From the NCBI GenBank assembly GCA_965207535.1, contig CBDBMR010000017.1, forward strand, positions 62,001 to 126,000: a stretch of DNA of 64,000 bases, in the 5' to 3' direction. The translations under genes were made by a program, and so were the position numbers. Below, in pieces: positions 1-7,390 of this stretch. A model generated the notes under the pieces. It searched no databases, was not told the origin of the DNA, and was given only the letters and a program-made list of their open reading frames with translations. The stretch's first letter is position 1. Each line of letters opens with the position of its first letter. The DNA is from JAJDXO01 sp965207535. GTDB lineage: Bacteria; Pseudomonadota; Alphaproteobacteria; Rhodospirillales; UBA2165.

Positions 1-345
1 GGTTACGGTGGCTTCGGCTACCGCGAGTTCCGCCGCCGCCTGCTCAACCCTGGCTTCAAGGCTCTCAGGATCGATGCGGGCAATCACCTGGCCGGCCCGA
101 ACGGCCGAATTGAAATCAGCTTTCAACTCGGAGATTTGGCCGGAGATCTCGGAACCCACCGCGACCGCTACCACGGGGTTGAGTTGACCGGAGGCCGAGA
201 CGGATTTGAGGACATTGCCGCGGTCAATCGCTGCGCTCCGAAACTCGGTCTCGCTGGTGCCGGCTTCGCCGTCGATCAGTCCAAATCCGACGACGCCGAC
301 GGCCAAAACGGCAATGAATGCGATGATGAGTTTGCCTGAGGTCAT
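1..345 (-). CDS. HlyD/MacA-type periplasmic adaptor, N-terminal part
   Basis: This is the first 115 codons of a membrane fusion protein; the rest lies beyond the window. An N-terminal membrane anchor (residues about 4-22, IIAFIAVLAVGVVGFGLI) is followed by the typical first beta/lipoyl-like segment with the motif GSEISGQISEL and the entry to the coiled coil (ARIDPESLEARVEQAAAEL). Such adaptors link an inner-membrane RND or MacB-type pump to an outer-membrane channel. It lies 57 bp downstream of the metal-sensor-like gene on the same strand, so it is probably the output of the sigma/anti-sigma/sensor module. Whether the pump is RND or ABC cannot be seen from this fragment. Confidence 0.8.
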   Translation of the reverse strand, partial: MTSGKLIIAFIAVLAVGVVGFGLIDGEAGTSETEFRSAAIDRGNVLKSVSASGQLNPVVAVAVGSEISGQISELKADFNSAVRAGQVIARIDPESLEARVEQAAAELAVAEATVT

Positions 346-402
346 AGCTGGTCCTGATATTTGCTGTTTCACGTCCGTACAGGTGGACAATCGTCGACAG
401 CG

Positions 403-897
403 TTAGTTCCCCTCCCGCTCACGCCGGCGTTCCCGGAAGCGGCGGAAGCGCTCGGCCCGGTGTTCGATCATCCGGCCTACGCTGGCGCTCAACTCCTGGC
501 GCTCGGCGTCGGTGAGCTGTTCCGAGAGCGTGGCCAGATTGCCGTGCATGCCGCTCTGCGCCCGTTGAGAGTGCGCGCGAAGATCGGCCAATGCCTTCTC
601 CAGCGCGGCCCGGTCATAGGGCTGGGCGGCGAGCGCCGCCTGGGCGGCCTCGTGCAGCTCGCGGAACCGGCCCCGGGATTCGCGGATTGCCGCCCTCCGT
701 TCGCGCATGATTGCCCGGGATTTCTCCCGCACCTCGTCGCCCAGCACCCGTCCGGCCCACGGCGCCGAGTAAACGGGCGGTCCGCGAAACGCTTGGCGTT
801 CCTTGGACTTCCAGATGCCCGCTCCGATCACCGCAGCCAGGAAGATATTCAAGGCCAGCGAAATGAAAAAGATGATGGCCCAGCGTTTAGAAGTCAT
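403..897 (-). CDS. Periplasmic heavy-metal sensor-like protein
   Basis: A 164-residue protein with one N-terminal membrane anchor (residues about 6-28) and a highly charged helical periplasmic domain rich in Arg, Glu and Ala. This fits the heavy-metal resistance/CpxP-like fold (Metal_resist, PF13801). The ATG at 897 follows a GGGACAAGAGA stretch; an in-frame GTG or ATG 15 bp upstream is less likely. It overlaps the anti-sigma gene by 11 bp, so the two are translationally linked. Proteins of this family sense metals or envelope stress beside an ECF sigma factor. No obvious Cys/His cluster is present, so the ligand is unknown. Confidence 0.65.
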   Translation of the reverse strand: MTSKRWAIIFFISLALNIFLAAVIGAGIWKSKERQAFRGPPVYSAPWAGRVLGDEVREKSRAIMRERRAAIRESRGRFRELHEAAQAALAAQPYDRAALEKALADLRAHSQRAQSGMHGNLATLSEQLTDAERQELSASVGRMIEHRAERFRRFRERRREREGN

Positions 898-1339
898 TCT
901 CTTGTCCCACATCGGCAGGCAAGTTGCCGGCGATCACCAATACGTCCTCGCCGAACCCTTCGACCACCTGCTCTTCGACCGCCGTGCCCGACAGCGAGGT
1001 GATGCCGAGGGCGATCCCCAGACAAGCCGCGGCGGCCAAACCCAGGGCCGGGCGCCAGATGGGCCCGAACGGCCACAGCGCCTTCAGGAGATCGCCGTTG
1101 GCCGGGGCGGCCGGGCCGCCGGCTGCATCCGACAGCACCCGCGCTTTCAATTCGGGCGACGCCAGCACCGGCGGCGCTTCGCGCAAGACGGCGGTCAGGG
1201 CCTCGGCCTCGGCGAGCATGGCGTGCGCGCGATCCGATCCCTCGATCAGCCGCCCCGCCGCATTCCGCTCGGCCAGCGGCCAAGTCTCCAGGTCCGCGCC
1301 CCAGCGGTCCAGCAGATCGGCGAATTCTTCGGGGCTCAT
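887..1339 (-). CDS. Probable membrane anti-sigma factor
   Basis: A 150-residue protein. It has a cytoplasmic N-terminus (MSPEEFADLLDRWGADLE), an Ala-rich helix, one membrane segment (about residues 93-112, ALGLAAAACLGIALGITSL) and a short periplasmic tail. The ATG at 1339 is preceded by AGGGAAAA; an in-frame TTG at 1369 is the alternative. It starts just downstream of the ECF sigma gene and overlaps the metal-sensor gene. Position and topology support an anti-sigma role. No zinc-binding HxxxCxxC motif is visible, so it is not a ZAS-type protein, and the assignment is mainly contextual. Confidence 0.55.
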   Translation of the reverse strand: MSPEEFADLLDRWGADLETWPLAERNAAGRLIEGSDRAHAMLAEAEALTAVLREAPPVLASPELKARVLSDAAGGPAAPANGDLLKALWPFGPIWRPALGLAAAACLGIALGITSLSGTAVEEQVVEGFGEDVLVIAGNLPADVGQENDF

Positions 1340-1369
1340 GCCGTTTTCCCTGTTTCTGCCTTGAGCCAA

Positions 1370-1936
1370 CTAAATGTCTCCTTTGAGTTCCGGCCGCAGC
1401 CCGGCCAGTGATTTTTTCAGACCCCGGCGCCCGCGCGCCAATAATGATTCGACGGCCTCGACACTGATTTCCATGATCTCCGCCGTCTCGATATTGCTCA
1501 ATCCCTCCTGGTGCACCATCACGATCGCCGCCCTTTGACGCTCGGGGAGCTTCTGGATGGCGCTGTTGATCGCGCTTGCCAATTCCCCCTGATGGACCTC
1601 GGCGGCCGCACTTTTGGCCGGATCGGGCGGCTCGGGCACGGCGTCGATGGAAATCGGTCTGGCCTTTCGGAGCCGGTCGATACACAGGTTATACGTGACC
1701 TTGTGCAGCCAGTGAACCACGGGCGCCTCGGCCCGCCACTTGGGCGCTTGCCGCCAAAGCCTGAGGAAGGCTTCCTGAGCCACGTCCTCGGCCTCGGCCG
1801 GGTCACCAAGCATCCTGTATCCATAGCCGACAATTCGATCCAAATATAAATCCACGATGATACGGCAGGCCTCGGACTCCCCCTCGCCGATCCGGCGGAC
1901 CAGCGCGGCGTCGCTTTCGGGCGTGGGGTCGTTCAT
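1370..1936 (-). CDS. ECF-family RNA polymerase sigma factor
   Basis: A 188-residue sigma-70 family protein of ECF type. Region 2 contains the AEDVAQEAFLRLWRQ motif followed by WLHKVTYNLCIDRLRK. Region 4 contains LPERQRAAIVMVHQEGLSN and the helix-turn-helix IAEIMEISVEAVESLLARGR-like segment. It directs polymerase to a small stress regulon, presumably including the three genes behind it. The start at 1936 gives the usual compact N-terminus; in-frame ATGs at 1963 and 1969 would add about 10 residues and no start has a strong ribosome site. The inducing signal is probably a metal or envelope stress, judged only from the sensor-like gene in the operon. Confidence 0.88.
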   Translation of the reverse strand: MNDPTPESDAALVRRIGEGESEACRIIVDLYLDRIVGYGYRMLGDPAEAEDVAQEAFLRLWRQAPKWRAEAPVVHWLHKVTYNLCIDRLRKARPISIDAVPEPPDPAKSAAAEVHQGELASAINSAIQKLPERQRAAIVMVHQEGLSNIETAEIMEISVEAVESLLARGRRGLKKSLAGLRPELKGDI

Positions 1937-2178
1937 TCGTTTGCTCAGGGGCTCGCTTGGCATGGACATCGTGGCTTCGCGACAAGTCGTACTATCTACT
2001 TAAGGCTTACCCCGAAGTCGATCCCGGAAAGCGGTCTCGTCGATGCGCCGAACCGGCGGCACCTGAGCCTGATCCTACCCAATGGCCCCTTGAACTCCCC
2101 AAACCATTCGAAACCGAAGCACGTTCGTATCGTACTTGTCTAACGCCCGGCATGCCCAAATCCGTCGCCCCGGTCATG
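1937..2178. other. Intergenic region upstream of the ECF sigma operon
   Basis: About 240 bases between the leftward sigma operon and the dyad upstream of the rightward sulfite reductase operon. It must hold the promoter of the sigma operon, but I could not pick a convincing box pair. A minus-strand frame of about 55 codons starts at 2177 with an AAGGAGG six bases upstream, supplied by the dyad. Its predicted product is low-complexity and matches nothing I know, so I do not call it a gene. Confidence 0.4.
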
Positions 2179-2225
2179 AAATGCCTCCTTAATCACATAA
2201 AAATTATGTTATTAAGGAGGCATTT
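2179..2225. promoter_or_regulatory. 47-bp AT-rich dyad, probable operator
   Basis: An inverted repeat with 22-base arms, three unpaired bases (AAA) in the middle and one mismatch. The left arm begins AAATGCCTCCTTAAT and the right arm ends ATTAAGGAGGCATTT. It is strikingly AT-rich against its surroundings, and its right edge overlaps the -35 box of the promoter at 2223-2251. That position suits a dimeric or tetrameric regulator acting on the sulfite reductase operon, and perhaps on the divergent sigma operon too. It lacks the GC-rich stem and T-run of a terminator. I cannot match it confidently to a named regulator motif. Confidence 0.65.
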
Positions 2226-2251
2226 ACACACGAGAGTGTGCAAACTATAGT
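2223..2251 (+). promoter_or_regulatory. Sigma70-type promoter of the sulfite reductase operon
   Basis: TTTACA (2223-2228) and TATAGT (2246-2251) are separated by exactly 17 bases, each one change from consensus. Transcription would start near 2258, about 23 bases before the DUF2849 start codon. The spacer contains a small dyad, CACAC-GAGA-GTGTG (2227-2240), which could be a second protein site. The large dyad 2179-2225 abuts the -35 box. Confidence 0.7.
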
Positions 2252-2280
2252 GCCGCTCCACTTTTGACGGATTTCCGCCC

Positions 2281-2565
2281 ATGAGCCACCAAATGGTGAC
2301 CGCAAACCGGCTGAGCGACGGCGCCGTGGTCTATTTGACCACCGACGGCGGCTGGAGCACGTCGGTGAACGAAGGTCATTTCGTCACCGACGGCGAAGCC
2401 GACGCATTGTTGAAATCCGCCGATAAATCCGTCGACGACTGCACCGTTGTCGACGCCTACCTTATCGCCGTGGAGGCCGCCGGAACCGACATTCGGCCGG
2501 TCCGGTTCCGCGAGCAGGTACGGGCCAAGGGCCCAACCATCGCGCTGACGGGCAGCGGCCGCTAG
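2281..2565 (+). CDS. DUF2849 domain protein, sulfite reductase partner
   Basis: A 94-residue cytoplasmic protein without membrane segments, starting MSHQMVTANRLSDGAVVYLT. It matches the DUF2849 family (PF11011), which in alphaproteobacteria is found almost always directly before the sulfite/nitrite reductase gene, as here (22 bp gap). No cofactor motif or Cys cluster is visible. A role as an accessory or electron-transfer-linked subunit of the reductase is inferred only from conserved linkage. The first gene of the operon, it lies 23 bases behind the predicted transcription start. Confidence 0.85.
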   Translation: MSHQMVTANRLSDGAVVYLTTDGGWSTSVNEGHFVTDGEADALLKSADKSVDDCTVVDAYLIAVEAAGTDIRPVRFREQVRAKGPTIALTGSGR

Positions 2566-2587
2566 CCACACCTCGGGAAGCTTCGCC

Positions 2588-4255
2588 ATGAACATGATGT
2601 ACAAATACGACGAATTCGATCAGACCCTGGTCAACGAGCGGGTGGAGCAGTATCGGGATCAGGTCGCCCGCCGGGTGCGCGGTGAACTGACCGAGGACGA
2701 GTTCCGGCCGCTCCGGCTGCGCAACGGCCTCTACATGCAGCTTCACGCCTATATGCTGCGGGTTGCCATTCCTTACGGGCTGCTGTCGTCGAAGCAGCTC
2801 CGCAAGCTGGCCTTCATCGCCCGGGAATATGACCGGGGCTACGGCCATTTCACCACCCGCCAGAACATCCAGTACAACTGGCCCAAGCTGGAGGATACGC
2901 CGGACATCCTGGCCCACCTCGCCGAGGTGGAGATGAACGCCATCCAAACCAGCGGCAACGCCAACCGGAACGTCACCTCGGATCCCTTCGCCGGCGTCGC
3001 CCGGGACGAAATCGAGGATCCCCGGCCTTATGCCGAGATCATCCGCCAGTTCATCACCCTTCACCCGGAGTTTTCGTTCCTGCCGCGCAAGTTCAAGATC
3101 GCCATCACCGCGGCCGAAACCGACCGGGCGGCGATCAACGTCCACGATATCGGCGTCCGCATGGTGAAGAACGAAGCCGGCGAGGTCGGCTTCAAGGTGC
3201 TGGTCGGCGGCGGGCTCGGACGCTCCCCCTTCATCGCCAAAGTGGTCCGCGGATTCTTGCCGAAGAATGAAATCCTCCGCTATCTGGAGGCCATTCTGCG
3301 GGTCTACAACATGGAAGGCCGGCGGGATAATATCTACAAGGCGCGGATTAAAATCCTGGTTCACGAACTGGGCACCGAGACCTTCACCGAAAAGGTCGAG
3401 ACCGAATACGCCAATATGGAAGACGATGAGCGTCTGACCCTGGATCAGGCGGAACTCGACCACATCCAGGCATTCTTCGCACCGCCGGACTATGAGGACC
3501 TGCCGGACGACACGCCCGAGGTGATCGCGGCATCGGAGAAAAAGGCCGGTTTCGGGCAATGGCTCAACCAGAACGTGGTCGCCCACAAGCAACCGGGCTA
3601 CGCCATCGTCAATCTGTCGCTGAAGCCGTTGGGCGAGGCGCCGGGCGACGCCACCGACGATCAGATGGATGCGGTGGCCGACTTGGCGGACGAGTTCAGC
3701 CTCGGCCACATCCGGGTGACCCACCGCCAAAACCTGGTCCTCGCCGATGTTCGCCAAAAGGACCTGCCCGAACTGTGGAAGCGGCTGACGGACCTCGGGT
3801 TCGCCACGCCCAACATCGAAGCGATCGGCGACATCATCAGCTGCCCGGGCATGGATTTCTGCTCGCTGGCGACGGCGCGCTCCATACCTGTCGCCATGCG
3901 CATCGCCGAACGGTTCAAGGAGATCGAGCGCCAGTCGGATATCGGCGAACTTCGGATCAATATTTCCGGCTGCATCAATGCCTGCGGCCACCATCACGTC
4001 GGCCACATCGGCATCCTCGGGGTCGAGAAGAACGGCGAGGAGTTCTATCAGATCACCCTTGGCGGGTCGTCGGACACGGACGCCGACATCGGCAAGCGGG
4101 TCGGGCCCGCCTTCGCCTCCGAAGACGTGGTCAATGCCGTCGAGACGCTCGTCGACACCTATCGCGCCCGGCGCCGGGACGGCGAGCGGTTCCTCGATAC
4201 CTACCGCCGGGTCGGCGACGAGCCCTTCAAGGACGCCCTCTATGCCGCTCATTAG
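2588..4255 (+). CDS. cysI: Assimilatory sulfite (nitrite/sulfite) reductase, sirohaem Fe4S4 protein
   Basis: A 555-residue sirohaem enzyme that reduces sulfite to sulfide with six electrons for cysteine synthesis. Two ferredoxin-like half-domains are seen, with GHFTTRQNIQYNW (residues 86-98) in the first repeat and GHIRVTHRQNLVL in the second. The Fe4S4-sirohaem cysteines are C419 and C425 (CPGMDFC) and C462 and C466 (CINAC). The frame is intact and of normal length. Nitrite reductases share the fold, but linkage to DUF934, DUF2849 and APS kinase favours sulfite. It overlaps the next gene by 14 bp. No CysJ-type flavoprotein is next door, so the electron donor is probably ferredoxin or an unlinked reductase. 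Confidence 0.92.
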   Translation: MNMMYKYDEFDQTLVNERVEQYRDQVARRVRGELTEDEFRPLRLRNGLYMQLHAYMLRVAIPYGLLSSKQLRKLAFIAREYDRGYGHFTTRQNIQYNWPKLEDTPDILAHLAEVEMNAIQTSGNANRNVTSDPFAGVARDEIEDPRPYAEIIRQFITLHPEFSFLPRKFKIAITAAETDRAAINVHDIGVRMVKNEAGEVGFKVLVGGGLGRSPFIAKVVRGFLPKNEILRYLEAILRVYNMEGRRDNIYKARIKILVHELGTETFTEKVETEYANMEDDERLTLDQAELDHIQAFFAPPDYEDLPDDTPEVIAASEKKAGFGQWLNQNVVAHKQPGYAIVNLSLKPLGEAPGDATDDQMDAVADLADEFSLGHIRVTHRQNLVLADVRQKDLPELWKRLTDLGFATPNIEAIGDIISCPGMDFCSLATARSIPVAMRIAERFKEIERQSDIGELRINISGCINACGHHHVGHIGILGVEKNGEEFYQITLGGSSDTDADIGKRVGPAFASEDVVNAVETLVDTYRARRRDGERFLDTYRRVGDEPFKDALYAAH

Positions 4256-4736
4256 AGACAAGGCGCTTTCCGACGACGAGTGGGTTTCCGTCGGCGACGG
4301 GGACCCGCTGCCCACCGACGGCTCGCCGGCCATTGTCGGGCTCAAGTGCTGGCGGGATCGGGGCGAAGCCATCCGCTCCCACAATGGCCCGCTGGGCATC
4401 CGCCTGGACAGCGATGAAGCACCCGACGAGATCGCGGATGACCTGGGACGCTTCGACCTAGTGGCCTTGAATTTTCCAAATTTCAATGACGGCCGGCCGT
4501 TTTCCCATGCCCGGCTGCTCCGCGAGCGCTATGGCTTCAAAGGCGAAATCCGCGCCACCGGCGATGTTCTTCAGGATCAGTTGTTTTTCATGCTGCGCTG
4601 CGGGTTCGACGCCTTCGAATTGAGGGAAGACAAAAACGTAGACAGCGCCATCAAGGCGTTCGGCGACTACACCGTCGCCTACCAGCCCGGGTCGGACGAT
4701 ATGCGCGCCGCCTACAAGGCCCGCCTCAAGGGATGA
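4242..4736 (+). CDS. DUF934 domain protein of the sulfite reductase operon
   Basis: A 164-residue protein of the DUF934 family (PF06073), starting MPLIRDKALSDDEW at an ATG inside the end of cysI. The family signature around FPNFNDGRPFSHARLLRERYG and the C-terminal AFGDYTVAYQPGSD are clear. It is widely conserved downstream of cysI in proteobacteria and is presumed to help sulfite reductase assemble or receive electrons; the mechanism is unknown. The 14-bp overlap implies coupled translation. No cofactor-binding motif is evident. Confidence 0.85.
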   Translation: MPLIRDKALSDDEWVSVGDGDPLPTDGSPAIVGLKCWRDRGEAIRSHNGPLGIRLDSDEAPDEIADDLGRFDLVALNFPNFNDGRPFSHARLLRERYGFKGEIRATGDVLQDQLFFMLRCGFDAFELREDKNVDSAIKAFGDYTVAYQPGSDDMRAAYKARLKG

Positions 4737-4913
4737 AACAGGGGCCGACCCGCCCTGCCGGCGACGGGCGGACGGATATTCGCCGCCTTCCCGTTGGACC
4801 TGAAGGGCAAGCGCCCGTAACGCCTATAACCCTTGACGGGCCTCTTCGAGTGGTTCATTTGATCCGCCCCCGGGCAATCGTCCGGGACGCTCTCCTATCG
4901 AACGGGGCATATC

Positions 4914-5513
4914 GTGGAAGCTAAATCATCCAATCTGGTTGCCGTTCAGCACCGGGTTCCGAACGACGCGCGTTGGAAATCCAACGAACACAAGGGAGGG
5001 GTCTTGTGGTTTACGGGCCTGCCCGGTTCCGGCAAATCGACCCTGGCCACCCATCTCGAACAGCGCCTGTTCGACGAGGGATATCAGACCTACATGCTTG
5101 ACGGCGACAACGTCCGCAACGGTCTCAACCGCGACCTCGGCTTTTCGCCCGAAGACCGGACGGAGAACATCCGACGGATCGGCGAGGTCGCCGCGTTGTT
5201 CGCCGAGGCCGGCACGGTCGTCGTCACCGCCTTCATCTCGCCCTATCAGGCCGATCGCCGCATGGCGCGGGATGCCGCGGGGGACGCCTTTCACGAGGTT
5301 TACATCGAAGCCGATGTCGCGACCTGCGAATCCCGCGATCCGAAGGGGCACTACAAGAAGGCGCGCGCCGGCGAAATCCCGGAGTTCACCGGTATTTCGG
5401 CACCGTATGAGACGCCCGAAAACGCCGAGTTGATCGTCGACACCATGTCGCACTCCGTCGAGGAATGCGTGGAACAATTGGCGATCTACGTGGCCAAATC
5501 ATTCAAGCTTTAG
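4914..5513 (+). CDS. cysC: Adenylylsulfate (APS) kinase
   Basis: A 199-residue kinase that phosphorylates APS to PAPS in sulfate activation. The P-loop GLPGSGKS lies at residues 35-42, DGDNVRNGLNRDLGFS at 63 onward, and the FISPY loop at 107-111. Length is typical of stand-alone CysC. The start is a GTG (4914), 177 bp after the DUF934 gene, so it may have its own promoter; a TTGACG at 4833 is a possible -35 but its -10 is poor. No sulfate adenylyltransferase or PAPS reductase is nearby. PAPS could feed reduction or a sulfotransferase pathway. Confidence 0.93.
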   Translation: MEAKSSNLVAVQHRVPNDARWKSNEHKGGVLWFTGLPGSGKSTLATHLEQRLFDEGYQTYMLDGDNVRNGLNRDLGFSPEDRTENIRRIGEVAALFAEAGTVVVTAFISPYQADRRMARDAAGDAFHEVYIEADVATCESRDPKGHYKKARAGEIPEFTGISAPYETPENAELIVDTMSHSVEECVEQLAIYVAKSFKL

Positions 5514-5531
5514 GTTTTCGGGCGGGGCCGC

Positions 5532-5924
5532 CTATTCCCAGTCGTCCGGAAACTCCCGGTCCACCGAACGGTATCGGTACTGAATGCCGATGAAGGCGCC
5601 CTTCAGCGGCCTTAGGCAGGCCATGGACAGGACGAAGATCACCGGCGGCCAGACGACCATATGGACCCAGATGGGCGGCTGGTGGACCAGTTCCAGCCAC
5701 GCCACCATGCCGGCGATGACGAACCCCAGAAACAGGATAATCAAAACCGCCGGACCGTCGGCGGCATCGTGCCCGCCGTAGTCCAACCCACAGACATCGC
5801 AGGTATCGGCGACCGTCAGGTAGCCCTGAAACAGCCGGCCCCGGCCGCAGCGCGGACAGCGCCCGGCCAGGGCGGCGCGAATGGGACTGCGGGTGGCTTT
5901 CTCCGGTGGAAACGCCGTGCTCAC
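5532..5924 (-). CDS. DUF983 membrane protein of the cox operon
   Basis: A 130-residue protein that begins with a GTG overlapping the coxC stop codon by four bases, showing translational coupling. The N-terminal half has two CxxC pairs (CPRCGRGRLF and CDVCGLDYGG), suggesting a zinc-ribbon-like or metal-binding knuckle. Two membrane segments follow (VLIILFLGFVIAGMVAW and VVWPPVIFVLSMACL). DUF983 (PF06170) is a regular member of alphaproteobacterial cytochrome oxidase clusters, but its role in oxidase biogenesis is unproven. Upstream in-frame ATGs lie inside coxC and are rejected. Confidence 0.82.
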   Translation of the reverse strand: MSTAFPPEKATRSPIRAALAGRCPRCGRGRLFQGYLTVADTCDVCGLDYGGHDAADGPAVLIILFLGFVIAGMVAWLELVHQPPIWVHMVVWPPVIFVLSMACLRPLKGAFIGIQYRYRSVDREFPDDWE

Positions 5925-6742
5925 GGCTGCAGATGGCCGAGGGGCGAGGATCCCCACCAGTAGACGTTGATGAACAGGAACAGCCACACCACATCAACGA
6001 AGTGCCAATACCACGCCGCCGCCTCGAAACCCACGTGGTGATCCGGCTTGAAGTGGCCGCTGCGTCCGCGGAAGTAGCAGACCGTCAGGAACACCGCACC
6101 GATCAGCACGTGGAAGCCGTGGAAACCCGTCGCCAGGAAGAAGGTCGAGGGGTAGATGCCGTCCTGCAAGCCGAACGTGGCGACCGAGTACTCGAAGATC
6201 TGGAAGCCCAGGAAAATGAAACCGAGGATCACGGTGATCAGCGTGTAGTTGAGGAATCGGTCCCGGTTGTTCTCGATCAGCGCATGGTGGGCGATGGTCA
6301 GGGTCGCCCCCGAGCTCAACAGAATCAGGGTATTGAGGAACGGAATATCCCAGGTGTGGAGAACCTCGATCCCCTCGGGCGGCCACGGGCCCGCCACCAG
6401 GTTCAGGATCGGCAGGCTGGAATGGAAGAACGCCCAGAAGAAGGCGAAAAAGAACATCACCTCGGAGACGATGAAAAGCAGGAAGCTGATCCTCAGACCC
6501 ACCTGGACCGGCGGCGTGTGAAGCCCGGGGGTCTCGGCCTCCAGGATGACGTCTTTGAACCACACCACCATGGTGCACATCGTCAACACGACACCGAGGA
6601 GAAATCCCCAGATAAAGCCGGTATGCATGTAGATGATTCCGCCGACAGCCATTACCAGCGCGGCGACCGAGCCGACGATCGGCCAAGGGCTCGGATCGGC
6701 GACATGCCAGTGATGGGGTTTGGAGGTTGCGTCACTCGCCAT
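5921..6742 (-). CDS. coxC: Cytochrome c oxidase subunit III
   Basis: A 273-residue, seven-helix membrane protein of the aa3-type oxidase. The segment HWHVADPSPWPIVGS near the start and the end WHFVDVVWLFLFINVYWWG are diagnostic of subunit III. Subunit III binds lipids and stabilises subunit I during turnover. It follows ctaG by 18 bp and overlaps the DUF983 start. The frame is intact and of usual length. Confidence 0.96.
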   Translation of the reverse strand: MASDATSKPHHWHVADPSPWPIVGSVAALVMAVGGIIYMHTGFIWGFLLGVVLTMCTMVVWFKDVILEAETPGLHTPPVQVGLRISFLLFIVSEVMFFFAFFWAFFHSSLPILNLVAGPWPPEGIEVLHTWDIPFLNTLILLSSGATLTIAHHALIENNRDRFLNYTLITVILGFIFLGFQIFEYSVATFGLQDGIYPSTFFLATGFHGFHVLIGAVFLTVCYFRGRSGHFKPDHHVGFEAAAWYWHFVDVVWLFLFINVYWWGSSPLGHLQP

Positions 6743-6760
6743 GGATCGCTGTCCTTGTTC

Positions 6761-7381
6761 TTAACTCTTGCTGTCGGAGGCCGCCGAAGGAGCGCCCCGG
6801 TCCGCCTGTATCCGGACCGCTTTCGATTGATCGTCGGCGGCGTAGAACGTGTATGAAAGCGTGATCGTCGAGACGTCCGCCGTATTGGCGTCGGCCACCA
6901 TGTCGGGATCGACAAAGAAGGTGACCGGCATGACCACGGATTCGCCGGGCTTCAGCACCTGTTCGGTAAAGCAGAAGCACTGAATCTTGTTGAAGTATGG
7001 GCCCGCCTTGAACGGCGCCACATTGAACACCGCCGTTCCGACAATGGGTTCGTCGGAGAGGTTGGTCGCCTCGTAAAAGACGAGCGCCTCCTGCCCCGGC
7101 TTTAGTTTGACGTTCGACTGAACCGGACGGAACCGCCACGGTAGCTGACTGTTGACGTTGGCGTCGAACTGCACCGTGATCACCTTGTCGGCAATCCCGC
7201 GGGGTGCCGCTTCCGCTGTCCGGGTGGTACCGCCGAAGCCGGTTATCTGACAGAACGCCCGATAGAGCGGCTCGGAGGCAAACGCCAAACCGCCCATGCC
7301 CGCTACGAGAAGCACAAGCGACAACGCGGTGGCGCCGTTGCCGGCGCGCCGCCGCTTGGGGGTTTGCGGGCCTCTGCTCAA
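6761..7381 (-). CDS. ctaG: Cytochrome c oxidase assembly protein CtaG/Cox11
   Basis: A 206-residue copper chaperone that delivers copper to the Cu_B site of subunit I. It has one N-terminal anchor (about residues 19-37, LSLVLLVAGMGGLAFAS) and a periplasmic immunoglobulin-like domain with the copper-binding CFCF motif (NKIQCFCFTEQ). It lies between coxA (9 bp upstream) and coxC, as in many alphaproteobacteria. Start codon and length are typical. Confidence 0.95.
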   Translation of the reverse strand: MSRGPQTPKRRRAGNGATALSLVLLVAGMGGLAFASEPLYRAFCQITGFGGTTRTAEAAPRGIADKVITVQFDANVNSQLPWRFRPVQSNVKLKPGQEALVFYEATNLSDEPIVGTAVFNVAPFKAGPYFNKIQCFCFTEQVLKPGESVVMPVTFFVDPDMVADANTADVSTITLSYTFYAADDQSKAVRIQADRGAPSAASDSKS

Positions 7382-7390
7382 TCCCGTCTC

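Noticed and set aside
2010..2177. Minus-strand frame of about 55 codons with AAGGAGG six bases before ATG
   Set aside because: The ribosome-like site is part of the dyad; the product has no family features and poor codon usage.
2462..4486. Very long minus-strand frame opposite cysI
   Set aside because: It is a GC-rich shadow of an unmistakable enzyme; its product is low-complexity and resembles no family.
4733..4924. Short plus frame between DUF934 and cysC
   Set aside because: Overlaps the DUF934 stop and cysC start; Pro/Arg-rich product without features, more likely leader and promoter.
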